Shown here piece after piece: positions 18,468 to 25,038 of a stretch of 64,000 nucleotides of DNA. Origin of the DNA: Rummeliibacillus sp044763875 (GTDB lineage Bacteria > Bacillota > Bacilli > Bacillales_A > Planococcaceae); contig NZ_JBIWGZ010000004.1 of assembly GCF_044763875.1 (NCBI RefSeq), forward strand, positions 124,001-188,000. Reading direction: 5' to 3'. The notes beneath the pieces were generated by a model. It saw nothing but the letters and a program-made list of their open reading frames with translations. It was not told the DNA's origin and made no database searches. The translations under genes and the position numbers were made by a program. Positions within the stretch are counted from its first letter, which is position 1, and each line of letters begins with the position of its first letter.

Positions 18468-18582
18468 ATAAAATATTACCCAAAAATGATATGATAAAAT
18501 TTTTTAAATATTATAATATTATTATTGGGTCAATCTTCATATATAATTTGATAGATAATATTACCTAAAAGGAGAGGTTGGA

Positions 18583-19158
18583 TTGAAAAGCATATTTAAG
18601 ATAGTTATAGCAGTTGTGCTTATTTTAAGCATGATAATACCTTTTTCAACATTAACTACAAGTGCAGCTAGTCAAGCAACAGAAGCTAAAAACAAAGTTA
18701 GTTATTTGATGGATAAGAAAAAACTATATACTTATATGATAGATGGTCATATACCAATGACGTATAAGTTTCAAAAGAAAGTTGGTCAATATGATTATTG
18801 GACGGAAAGTGAGTCTTCTTTTGGAATTAGAGAAACTAAAAATGGATTATTTGATGATGGTTGGCGTGGTAAACTTTTAGCATATCCGGTTAAATTAAAT
18901 AAATCTTGGAACAGTAGCAAAGATTTAGGCTCAAATTTAAAAATTATATCGATTAAGAAGAAGGTTAAAGTAAAGGCAGGTACTTTCAAAAATGTAGTAG
19001 TAGTAAAGGAAGTAATGCCGGAAGGTAACGAAAATGATGAATATTTTTTGTATTATTATGCTCCGAATGTTGGTTCTATTTTAGAAACTTATTATGGTGA
19101 GCTTAGCGGATATAAAACATACAAAATGAAAGAATTAATTAAAATAAAAAATAAATAA
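18583..19158 (+). CDS. secreted protein of unknown function
   Basis: A 191-residue protein with a clear signal peptide (MKSIFKIVIAVVLILSMII, cleavage likely after TSA-A near residue 30). The mature part is predicted beta-rich; the C-terminal half has the pattern VKAGTFKNVVVVKE ... YYYAPNVGSILE, seen in several secreted Bacillales proteins. It starts at TTG 18,583 after AGGAGAGG. The upstream 110 bases are very AT-rich. It lies between a tail gene and the lysis cassette and is probably lysogenic cargo exported by the host. Function not known. Confidence 0.75.
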   Translation: MKSIFKIVIAVVLILSMIIPFSTLTTSAASQATEAKNKVSYLMDKKKLYTYMIDGHIPMTYKFQKKVGQYDYWTESESSFGIRETKNGLFDDGWRGKLLAYPVKLNKSWNSSKDLGSNLKIISIKKKVKVKAGTFKNVVVVKEVMPEGNENDEYFLYYYAPNVGSILETYYGELSGYKTYKMKELIKIKNK

Positions 19159-19190
19159 AAAGGATGTGTCTTCTAGAAATATCCCTTTTT
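19157..19190 (+). terminator. terminator after secreted cargo gene
   Basis: AAAAAGG at 19,157 can pair with CCTTTTT ending at 19,190, with an inner AT/AT pair and one unpaired C. The 3' side ends in TTTTT. The stem is imperfect, so confidence is moderate. Confidence 0.55.
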
Positions 19191-19271
19191 AATTTGAAAA
19201 TTTAGTGAATTGTAATCTCTATATAGGAACATGATGTGCAGCTAAACACAGTCAATCGACTAGCGTTATTT

Positions 19272-19346
19272 TTATTGTCAAAAAATAGACAGATTTTAGC
19301 AAATGTATACTCTCCTTTTTGTCGAAGTTTAATAGGTAAAGGAGGG
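19272..19346 (+). promoter_or_regulatory. leader module copy B: TTTGTCGAA-loop hairpin covering the ribosome site
   Basis: Copy B of the shared leader. AAAAAATAG at 19,280 is 38 bases before TTTGTCGAA at 19,318. CTCCTTT (19,312-19,318) pairs with AAAGGAG (19,338-19,344), leaving a 19-nt loop. The 3' arm is the ribosome site of the gene at 19,353. Similarity to copy A extends upstream through GCGTTATTTTTAT, so these two copies are the closest pair. Confidence 0.65.
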
Positions 19347-19352
19347 ATACTA

Positions 19353-19547
19353 ATGGATAAAGAAGAGCTATTTGAAAGAATAAAAAAAGATAACGGTAAT
19401 ACAATTGTATTGGGATTTAGTAATGGTAAAGCAGTAAATGCTACTATTAGTTTAGCTTTAGAGTTAGGAAATGAAGATAGAATAATAGTAAATGAATTAA
19501 CAAGAAATGACGATTTTTCAGTAACAATCAAAGCATATGTAAAATAA
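19353..19547 (+). CDS. small orphan prophage protein (64 aa)
   Basis: A 64-residue acidic protein with a helical start (MDKEELFERIKKD) and alternating beta-like segments. ATG 19,353 is chosen because GGAGGG lies six bases before it; an earlier frame runs through the leader hairpin and is not credible. It is preceded by leader copy B and followed by a strong terminator, so it forms its own unit inside the late operon. I do not recognise a family. Confidence 0.65.
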   Translation: MDKEELFERIKKDNGNTIVLGFSNGKAVNATISLALELGNEDRIIVNELTRNDDFSVTIKAYVK

Positions 19548-19558
19548 CTTTTAAATTC

Positions 19559-19586
19559 AGCACATCCAAATTGGGTGTGCTTTTTA
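19559..19586 (+). terminator. terminator after small cargo gene
   Basis: A 9-bp stem AGCACATCC/GGGTGTGCT (19,559-19,567 with 19,573-19,581, one G-U pair) is followed by TTTTT. A nearly identical terminator occurs at 32,328. Confidence 0.9.
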
Positions 19587-19634
19587 TATACACAAATATA
19601 AGCCCTTTTACGGCTTATGAAAAGTAGGTGCTAT

Positions 19635-19910
19635 ATGGGTGAAGAAAACAAATTAATGCTTGATATATACGAGCGACTTGGTGGAATTGACGCAAAGTTG
19701 AATGGAGTTAATGAAGTGAGAATAACAGCTAGTCGAGCTGAAGAAAAAGCAGACAAAGCACAAGATATTGCAGACAAAGCATTAGAAAGTACGAAGAGTG
19801 CCCATCATCGTCTAGATAAAATAGACAAAATTATTTGGTGGGTAACCACAACAATTATTGGTATGGTTATTGCCGCATTAATCGGGTTAGTAATAAAAAC
19901 AACCTTGTAG
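19635..19910 (+). CDS. xhlA: hemolysin XhlA family lysis protein
   Basis: XhlA acts with the holin at the membrane during phage-induced lysis in PBSX-like systems. The 91-residue protein has an N-terminal helix (LMLDIYERLGGIDAKL), a coiled coil (residues 20-60) and one C-terminal membrane segment (IIWWVTTTIIGMVIAALIGLV). ATG 19,635 is preferred, since AGTAGGTG lies just upstream; the in-frame ATG at 19,617 belongs to a shared leader sequence also seen before 17,280. Holin and endolysin genes follow. Confidence 0.9.
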   Translation: MGEENKLMLDIYERLGGIDAKLNGVNEVRITASRAEEKADKAQDIADKALESTKSAHHRLDKIDKIIWWVTTTIIGMVIAALIGLVIKTTL

Positions 19911-19922
19911 GAGGTCATTAGC

Positions 19923-20174
19923 ATGACAGGAGAAAAATTAAAACAATATATTGGACTTTTTGGAGGGTTGCTATCGGCAATCCTTTTATTTTTGCAATCA
20001 CTAGGTTATACATTTACTTGGTTTACGGATGAAATTATTGATGCTTTTGTTAATGCCTTATTAGCAACAGTACCGTTTGTGTTAGTCATTTATGGAGTTT
20101 GGAAGAATAGTTATATCGTAACGAAACAAGCACGTGAACAAGAACAACACTTAATAGAAAAGGGGTTAAAATAA
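19923..20174 (+). CDS. phage holin (phi LC3 / SPP1 family)
   Basis: Small membrane protein that makes holes in the cell membrane at lysis time. It has 83 residues, two hydrophobic segments (about 11-27 and 39-60) and a charged C-terminus. The IYGVWKNSYIV motif is typical of the phage_holin_1 (phi LC3) family. GTAGGAGG lies upstream. The stop overlaps the endolysin start (TAATG), a tight lysis cassette. Confidence 0.9.
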   Translation: MTGEKLKQYIGLFGGLLSAILLFLQSLGYTFTWFTDEIIDAFVNALLATVPFVLVIYGVWKNSYIVTKQAREQEQHLIEKGLK

Positions 20175-20971
20175 TGGGGTACATTGTTGATATTTCACAT
20201 CATCAACCAAATAACAAATTCAATTGGTCTACATTTGCAAAGAATGTGGATCTTTTAATAATCAGAGTGCAATACGGATCCACAACAATTGACCGTGAAT
20301 ACAAAAAGCACGTGGCTTCAGCTAAAGGACATGGCATCCCTTTTGGTCATTATGCATATGCACGATTTATTAATGTAGAAGACGCAAAACAAGAAGCGAA
20401 AGATTTTTTAGCACGAGCAGATAAAGATGCAAAGTTTTTAGTGGTAGATGTAGAAGAACAAACAACAAAAACAAAAGCAGAAATGTTACCAGCAACTCAA
20501 GCTTTTATCGATTATCTACAAGCACATGATCATCGTCCTATTGGACTTTACACTGGTCATCACTTCTATGAGCCATATAATATGAACAAGGTAAAAGCAG
20601 ACTTTTTATGGATTCCACGTTACCCGCTTAAACCAAAGTACGCTTGTGATTTATGGCAATACTCAGAGTCGGGTTCAGTGCCAGGATATACAGGTAAATT
20701 AGACTTAAATCGTTTGAATAGCAATAAGTCACTTACATGGTTTATTGGTGAGGCTGTAATAAAGAAAGTAAGTAAACCTGTAAAAACATCTTCTACAAAC
20801 AGCAATATTTCAAATATCAAAGCTACTAATACCGTTCATACAGTTAAATCTGGAGATACATTAAGTGCCATTGCTCATAAAAATAATTCAACAGTCGCGA
20901 AGCTTCAATCGTTGAATGGAATAAAAAATCCAAATCTAATTTATGTTGGTCAGAAAATTAAATTGAAATAA
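20174..20971 (+). CDS. endolysin: GH25 muramidase with C-terminal LysM
   Basis: Endolysin that cuts peptidoglycan glycan strands at the end of infection. Residues 1-190 form a glycosyl hydrolase family 25 domain: DISHHQ at the start, IRVQYG, GHYAYARF, VVDVEE (with the catalytic acids) and a terminal DLWQYSESGSVPGYTGKLDLN. A basic linker is followed by one LysM at about 219-265 (HTVKSGDTLSAIAHKN to NLIYVGQKIKLK). There is no signal peptide, as expected for a holin-dependent enzyme. Confidence 0.95.
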   Translation: MGYIVDISHHQPNNKFNWSTFAKNVDLLIIRVQYGSTTIDREYKKHVASAKGHGIPFGHYAYARFINVEDAKQEAKDFLARADKDAKFLVVDVEEQTTKTKAEMLPATQAFIDYLQAHDHRPIGLYTGHHFYEPYNMNKVKADFLWIPRYPLKPKYACDLWQYSESGSVPGYTGKLDLNRLNSNKSLTWFIGEAVIKKVSKPVKTSSTNSNISNIKATNTVHTVKSGDTLSAIAHKNNSTVAKLQSLNGIKNPNLIYVGQKIKLK

Positions 20972-20989
20972 CGTAGGCTGTTAACTATC

Positions 20990-21119
20990 ACTGAGCAATT
21001 GCTTTTTGTAAGCTATTATTACAGTAGAGGATTACACCTCACAATGTATGCTTTGCCTTTACTAAAACATTTACTTTACCTCCAATTTAGTTTAAAGGAA
21101 AGAGTGTTGCTCAGTTTTC
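20990..21119 (+). other. long-range inverted repeat after endolysin, possible RNA
   Basis: ACTGAGCAA (20,990-20,998) is repeated inverted as TTGCTCAGT (21,107-21,115), closing a fold of 126 nt that is followed by TTTTC. Inside is a small GAGG/CCTC hairpin near 21,030. No convincing reading frame fills this stretch. It may be a terminator-like structure or a small RNA. Confidence 0.35.
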
Positions 21120-21233
21120 ATCCTTTCAAATGCCCTGTCGTCCACAGTGATGATTGGGTATTTTTTTATTTGCAAATTTAATAGGTATAAATATCTATAA
21201 TATGGTACTATAAGTAACGCTAGGAGTGTAACG

Positions 21234-21341
21234 ATGGAAAATCAGATAGAACAAATGAAAATGGAATTTAAATTGCTTAGTGAAGAATTAAGAAAGCTAA
21301 AAAAAGAAATTGTGGAAGTACTTGAAAGTTTAAATACATAA
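21234..21341 (+). CDS. 35-residue coiled-coil peptide
   Basis: A very small frame encoding a single charged helix with heptads of L and K/E (FKLLSEELRKLKKEIVEVL). TAGGAGTG lies nine bases before the ATG and TATAAT-like sequence (TATAATATGG) further up. Such short coiled-coil peptides occur in phages, but coding cannot be proven from one sequence. Confidence 0.4.
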   Translation: MENQIEQMKMEFKLLSEELRKLKKEIVEVLESLNT

Positions 21342-21507
21342 AAAGTAATTAATATTTATCTAAATTAGGTGACAATCTTTGAGCATTAACATGATTTTGC
21401 ATAAGTTGTTATTAAGGTAATGGATAAGCTATATACACAAATACTTGTTTATATTTCATATTCTTTACCTATGAACTTTCTTTACCAATACCTCCTTTGG
21501 GGATTTG

Positions 21508-21545
21508 CCCTTTCTTCTACAGTTGAAGAGAGGGATTTTTTTATA
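21508..21545 (+). terminator. terminator upstream of SOS pair
   Basis: A 10-bp stem CCCTTTCTTC/GAAGAGAGGG (21,508-21,517 with 21,525-21,534, one G-U pair) is followed by seven T. It ends transcription from the lysis side just before the LexA-controlled promoter. Confidence 0.88.
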
Positions 21546-21546
21546 C

Positions 21547-21575
21547 TTGAAATAAGAACGATTGTTCTATATAAT
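21547..21575 (+). promoter_or_regulatory. sigma-A promoter with LexA (SOS) box in the spacer
   Basis: TTGAAA (21,547-21,552), a 17-base spacer and TATAAT (21,570-21,575) form a good sigma-A promoter. The spacer holds AGAACGATTGTTCT (21,555-21,568), a match to the Bacillus LexA operator core GAAC-N4-GTTC. A second half-matching site AAACAGATGTTC starts at 21,587. Repression by LexA and induction by DNA damage are inferred. Confidence 0.85.
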
Positions 21576-21622
21576 AAAACAAAAACAAACAGATGTTCTT
21601 ATTTTTAAAAGGAGGTAACATT

Positions 21623-21844
21623 GTGAAAGAACAGTTATTAAAAGCGATGAATCGTAATCAATTAGTAAACATTATGTATATGTCCAAAACAGGTGAAAGC
21701 ACGAAAAGGCGAGTAAGGCTTACTAAAATTAGTTGCGATAAGTTTCAAGCATTTTGTTTTCTAAAGAATTCTAAACGTGCTTTTATTATTGAAAATGTTC
21801 TTGCAGTGTTGCCTGTTACCTATAAGGAGCGTGAAGTCATTTGA
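21623..21844 (+). CDS. small WYL-like protein, SOS-controlled
   Basis: A 73-residue basic protein. The sequence NRNQLVNIMYMSKTGESTKRRVRL followed by KRAFIIENVLAVLPV resembles a stand-alone WYL-type beta-barrel, a ligand- or nucleic-acid-sensing fold; similar small proteins are often encoded beside YolD-like genes. GTG 21,623 is used, nine bases after GGAGG. It overlaps the YolD-like gene (TTGA), so the two are translationally coupled. Expression from the LexA-controlled promoter points to a DNA-damage role. Confidence 0.7.
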   Translation: MKEQLLKAMNRNQLVNIMYMSKTGESTKRRVRLTKISCDKFQAFCFLKNSKRAFIIENVLAVLPVTYKEREVI

Positions 21845-22233
21845 GTAACGAAGAGGAATTATACAATATATATGAAGATGCTAAATTAAAAGATCGCGGT
21901 AACATCAAATGGTCAATGGCTATGATGATGCCTGAACATGTTGCACTATTACAGAAGGAAAGGGAAAAAGAAAATTACATTACAAAACCTGAATTAGATG
22001 AATGGGAACTTGAAGACATGCAACAGAATCTGATTATGGCTTTAAACTCTAAGATAGAACTTGAATATAAAGTTTGGAATGACGGAAAATTTGATTTCCA
22101 CAGGGGAGTTATCACAAGAATCAACGAACAAACAAAAGAGTTTTATTATAGTGATCCATTCTTAAATATTCGTGGTCCAATTAATTTGAAAGAAGTAGTT
22201 GATATCTCACCTATTGATTATAGAGAAATTTAA
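21841..22233 (+). CDS. YolD-like family protein
   Basis: YolD-like proteins are encoded with Y-family polymerases (UvrX, YqjW) in Bacillus and phages and belong to the LexA regulon. The hallmark is present at residues 18-35 (DRGNIKWSMAMMMPEHV), and the C-terminal half (LEYKVWNDGKFDFHRG ... INLKEVVDI) is the family's beta-rich part. It starts at TTG 21,841 overlapping the upstream stop. No UvrX polymerase gene is present in the window, so the pair is an orphan. A degraded copy of the C-terminal part is found at 27,170. Confidence 0.88.
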   Translation: MSNEEELYNIYEDAKLKDRGNIKWSMAMMMPEHVALLQKEREKENYITKPELDEWELEDMQQNLIMALNSKIELEYKVWNDGKFDFHRGVITRINEQTKEFYYSDPFLNIRGPINLKEVVDISPIDYREI

Positions 22234-22305
22234 TTGTCAAAAATTGGTCAAACACTAATAAAGGTCCACCTCCTAATTTGTCGAATTACAGATATTAGGA
22301 GGTGG
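22231..22305 (+). promoter_or_regulatory. leader module copy C: TTTGTCGAA-loop hairpin covering the ribosome site
   Basis: Copy C is the cleanest. CCACCTCCTAAT (22,266-22,277) is perfectly complementary to ATTAGGAGGTGG (22,294-22,305), a 12-bp stem that contains the whole ribosome site AGGAGG. TTTGTCGAA (22,277-22,285) opens the loop. AAAAATTGG at 22,239 lies 38 bases before that motif, the same spacing as in copies A and B. Confidence 0.75.
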
Positions 22306-22309
22306 AGAA

Positions 22310-22495
22310 ATGGATAAAAAATACTTAGTTTCATTAACAATGGTAGATGGACAATTCTTAGAAATACTTACAGATACAGATATAATGCAGTTAGAACCAT
22401 TGCCTATACCAGGAACAGAAATGATTGTAATTGACGATAATATTATGATTAATATGTTAAAAGTAGAGGAAATACACATTTTAGAAAAAATATGA
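22310..22495 (+). CDS. small orphan prophage protein (61 aa)
   Basis: A 61-residue acidic protein, MDKKYLVSLTMVDGQ onward, predicted as a small beta-rich fold with a methionine- and isoleucine-rich second half (EMIVIDDNIMINMLKVEEI). It follows leader copy C with five bases between the hairpin and ATG. It ends at a terminator shared with the convergent minus-strand gene. I do not recognise a family; it may be a DNA- or protein-binding phage accessory. Confidence 0.65.
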   Translation: MDKKYLVSLTMVDGQFLEILTDTDIMQLEPLPIPGTEMIVIDDNIMINMLKVEEIHILEKI

Positions 22496-22509
22496 TGAAT
22501 ACATACTTA

Positions 22510-22542
22510 CCCCTCAACCATTAGGAAGAGGGGAATTTTTTA
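22510..22542 (+). terminator. terminator after copy-C gene
   Basis: CCCCTC (22,510-22,515) pairs with GAGGGG (22,528-22,533) and is followed by AATTTTTT. It overlaps the 3' end of the convergent minus-strand gene. Confidence 0.8.
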
Positions 22543-22738
22543 TTTTATCGGAGTACCAATTCTTTATTGTTTCTTTTGCATTTTCATTGGTTATTTCTTC
22601 ATCCGTATGAATAATAACCAACTCTCGTATTAAATCTTGATTTGCTTCAAGTGCAACCTCTGGATCGGTATAATTTCTACTATTAATTATTTTGTTTATG
22701 TATGGTGTAGATGTATCTACGAACTTCGCTAATTTCAT
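22514..22738 (-). CDS. small hypothetical protein (74 aa)
   Basis: A 74-residue protein on the minus strand. The start is supported by GGAGGTG nine bases before ATG. The N-terminal part (KLAKFVDTSTPYINKIINSRNYTDPEVALEANQDL) has the spacing of a helix-turn-helix, so it could be a small regulator; this is tentative. It runs convergent to the copy-C gene. Confidence 0.55.
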   Translation of the reverse strand: MKLAKFVDTSTPYINKIINSRNYTDPEVALEANQDLIRELVIIHTDEEITNENAKETIKNWYSDKIKNSPLPNG

Positions 22739-23228
22739 TTGAATTTTGCACCTCCATTTATCTTAAGATAACGTTCTATGAAATCTCAATAAATCCTTCT
22801 TACTTATAAAAAGAACGCATATGCGGTCTTGAGTTTCTTCTATATTAATAGTTATTACTTTTTAAGTGTAATTACTTCTGTTTCAGTTCCCCAAAAACCA
22901 GTTTGCACTTGTAGTTTTAAATCTTTACGTGTATAGAAAGTGCAAAAAAATTGAATTAAACGGCAGGAGATTGTTGGTAGTATCACCTGAGCGATTTGTA
23001 GATGTAACAGGAGCTACTATCGTGCTTATGGGTAAAGAATAGAGATACCCTTATCAATCAATAATCTATGGTGTAATGTAAATTTGTTAATTAAGCTTAG
23101 AATAAACATTGATTGATTTTATTAACGAGGGGTGATTGTTTATATTTCTTGAGCTAAAATGATATTAGACAAATGTGTATTTACAATATATAATGAACTT
23201 AATAAAATCCTTTATAGGAAAAAAGTTG
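22739..23228. other. intergenic region with a possible gene remnant
   Basis: About 490 bases without a confident gene. A short + frame at 22,929-23,042 encodes ELNGRRLLVVSPERFVD and stops after GKE; it reads like protein but has no family match and may be the tail of a lost gene. The rest is AT-rich sequence without visible structure. Confidence 0.3.
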
Positions 23229-23293
23229 AATTCGCATATTACAAAGAGTAATCGTGTTTGTTCGGTACTTTTTGTAATATGTGAATTTTTTTC
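23229..23293 (+). promoter_or_regulatory. long hairpin in cold-shock gene leader
   Basis: A 17-bp arm (23,229-23,245) is complementary to 23,271-23,287 with only one G-U pair, loop 25 nt, and is followed directly by TTTTT. It has the form of a strong terminator yet sits 50 bases before a cold-shock gene with no gene upstream on this strand. It may end an upstream transcript or act as an attenuator or temperature-responsive leader. Confidence 0.55.
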
Positions 23294-23340
23294 TTTTAAA
23301 AAGCTTATATATTAATAATTTTTTAATGGAGGTCATTTAA

Positions 23341-23541
23341 ATGACACAAGGTACAGTAAAATGGTTTAACGCAGAAAAAGGTTTCGGTTTCATCGAAGTT
23401 GAAGGCGGAGCAGACGTATTCGCTCACTTCTCAGCAATCCAAGGCGACGGTTTCAAATCTTTAGAAGAAGGTCAAAAAGTTGAATTTGAAGTTGAAGATG
23501 GCCAACGCGGACCACAAGCTGCAAACATTGTAAAACTTTAA
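23341..23541 (+). CDS. cold-shock protein, CspA/CspB family
   Basis: A 66-residue OB-fold RNA chaperone that keeps mRNA single-stranded in the cold or during growth. It has both RNA-binding motifs: KGFGFIEV (RNP1, residues 13-20) and VFAHFSAI (RNP2, 27-34). The length and the ending RGPQAANIVKL are standard. GGAGG is eight bases before ATG. A strong terminator follows. It cannot be assigned to a specific paralogue. Confidence 0.96.
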   Translation: MTQGTVKWFNAEKGFGFIEVEGGADVFAHFSAIQGDGFKSLEEGQKVEFEVEDGQRGPQAANIVKL

Positions 23542-23578
23542 TTTTTAATAAGTTAGCTTTAGAATTATCTAAAAAACT

Positions 23579-23612
23579 AGAGGAATCCTTTAAATAAGGT
23601 TCCTCTTTTTTA
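23579..23612 (+). terminator. terminator after cold-shock gene
   Basis: AGAGGAATCC (23,579-23,588) pairs with AGGTTCCTCT (23,597-23,606) apart from one offset base, followed by a run of T. Confidence 0.88.
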
Positions 23613-23697
23613 TTTAGTTCGACTCCAATGTCAATATACATAAAATACATGAATGAGAGGAGTCATTTTGCTTTAATTTAATTAGATACAATTCAAA

Positions 23698-23913
23698 TTA
23701 ATCTTCGAATAATTCATTAGCTAAGTCCTCAATTTCTTTAGCTAATTTATTTTTTCCTTCATAATCAATTGAGATTTGATCACCATTAAAAACTAACATA
23801 TCACCGACAGTCGCTTGTTTTGGTAATAATGATTTATGAATATCTTTTATACCATCATCAAACTCAATTACTGCTAAGTCACCTTCAAACCGATCAATAA
23901 TCCCTCGTTGCAT
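23698..23913 (-). CDS. DUF3006 family protein
   Basis: A 71-residue protein with the DUF3006 layout (RGIIDRFEGDLAVIEFDD at the start, then a hydrophobic VGDMLVFNGD segment and a helical tail). It begins directly after the stop of the MBL-fold gene, so the two form an operon. This pairing of DUF3006 with a ComEC-like MBL protein recurs in Firmicutes; its function is not known. Confidence 0.85.
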   Translation of the reverse strand: MQRGIIDRFEGDLAVIEFDDGIKDIHKSLLPKQATVGDMLVFNGDQISIDYEGKNKLAKEIEDLANELFED

Positions 23914-24759
23914 CTAATTTTTATCCACCTTTACACTAATTTTTGATCCAGTTGATGTAAATATAACATTCCCATTTTTATCAGTTCGGTAAACTTTTGT
24001 TTTAGCTTTTTTTAATCGGTTTAATGTTTCAGCAGTAGGATGGCCATAGCCATTTGTTTTGCTAACACTGATTACGGCATAAGTTGGTTTTACTTTATTC
24101 AAGAATGAAGTACCAGTGGCTTCTTTAGCACCATGGTGGCTTACTTTTAGAACATCAACTTTAGATAGTACACCAGCTTTTAACATATCATTTTCTGCCT
24201 GTGTTTCAGCATCACCAGTGAACAGGAATTTCTTTTTACTATGAGTCAGTTGTAAAACTCCACTCCAATCATTTAGATCAGATTTTGTGTATTCCTTAAC
24301 AGGAGCTAAGAATTTAAGAGTAATATTTTTTGCTTTAGTTGGAATCTCTACACCTTTTTTAGCCACTTTAATTTTTAAGCCTTCTTTTTTAACAGCAGTT
24401 AAGAAGTTTTTATAAGCTTGTGTAGTATGTGTAACTTTTGGAGCGTATACGCTTTTTACATTTAGCGAATTGATGACTTCTGCTAATCCACCTACATGAT
24501 CAGCATCTGGGTGAGTTGAAACGACAGCATTTAAAGTTTTAACTTTTTGTTTTTTTAGGTAAGCTACAACCTCATCTCCCTTACCTTTATTACCACCGTC
24601 AATTAATACATTTTCGTTACCAGTTTGAATAAGGATAGAATCTCCTTGTCCGACATCAATAACATGTACTTTTACATTACTTGCAGCACTAGATGGGGAT
24701 ACATAGATAAATAGTGATAAAAGTAGTGAAAATATAACCAATAAATTTAATTTTTTCAT
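23914..24759 (-). CDS. secreted MBL-fold protein, ComEC/Rec2-like hydrolase domain
   Basis: A 281-residue protein with a signal peptide (residues 1-25, cleavage near SSAAS) and a metallo-beta-lactamase fold like the C-terminal domain of the competence protein ComEC. Metal-binding motifs are VDVGQGD-like IDVGQGDSILI, STHPDADHVGG (HxDxDH), LFTGDAE and VSHHGA. Known relatives are extracellular nuclease or phosphodiesterase candidates. No DNA-channel domain is present. It is the first gene of an operon with DUF3006. Confidence 0.88.
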   Translation of the reverse strand: MKKLNLLVIFSLLLSLFIYVSPSSAASNVKVHVIDVGQGDSILIQTGNENVLIDGGNKGKGDEVVAYLKKQKVKTLNAVVSTHPDADHVGGLAEVINSLNVKSVYAPKVTHTTQAYKNFLTAVKKEGLKIKVAKKGVEIPTKAKNITLKFLAPVKEYTKSDLNDWSGVLQLTHSKKKFLFTGDAETQAENDMLKAGVLSKVDVLKVSHHGAKEATGTSFLNKVKPTYAVISVSKTNGYGHPTAETLNRLKKAKTKVYRTDKNGNVIFTSTGSKISVKVDKN

Positions 24760-24856
24760 TATAAAATCCCTCCTATAAATGAATATACAGTATTCCTAAT
24801 GTTTTGAGGAGTAGGAAAATAAAGGGGATTTGATTTTGTTTAAATTATTGTTACTG

Positions 24857-24970
24857 TTCAACAATTGGGCCATTTAATTGAATAACTTCTTTTAAAAAAT
24901 CGGCGGATTTATGTTAAAATTTGGGTTAGATTGTGAAGTAATTTACTTAAACTAACGGGGCAGTTTAGTT
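24857..24970. repeat. degenerate intergenic repeat, copy 1
   Basis: It begins TTCAACAATTGGGC and ends with a GTGAAG...TTACTTAAACTAACGGGGCAG block. The same two blocks, in the same order, flank copy 2 at 25,738. The AAACTAAC/GTTTAGTTT arms can form a hairpin. The sequences between the blocks have diverged. It lies upstream of the acetyltransferase gene. Confidence 0.5.
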
Positions 24971-25038
24971 TAAAAAGAAGGATATATAAATATTTTCATA
25001 GAAGTTGTGTATTAATCAAATGGTTTGGTGGTGACTTA

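Noticed and set aside
20999..21181. 60-residue + frame after the endolysin
   Set aside because: No ribosome site, and it lies over a long inverted repeat; more likely non-coding.
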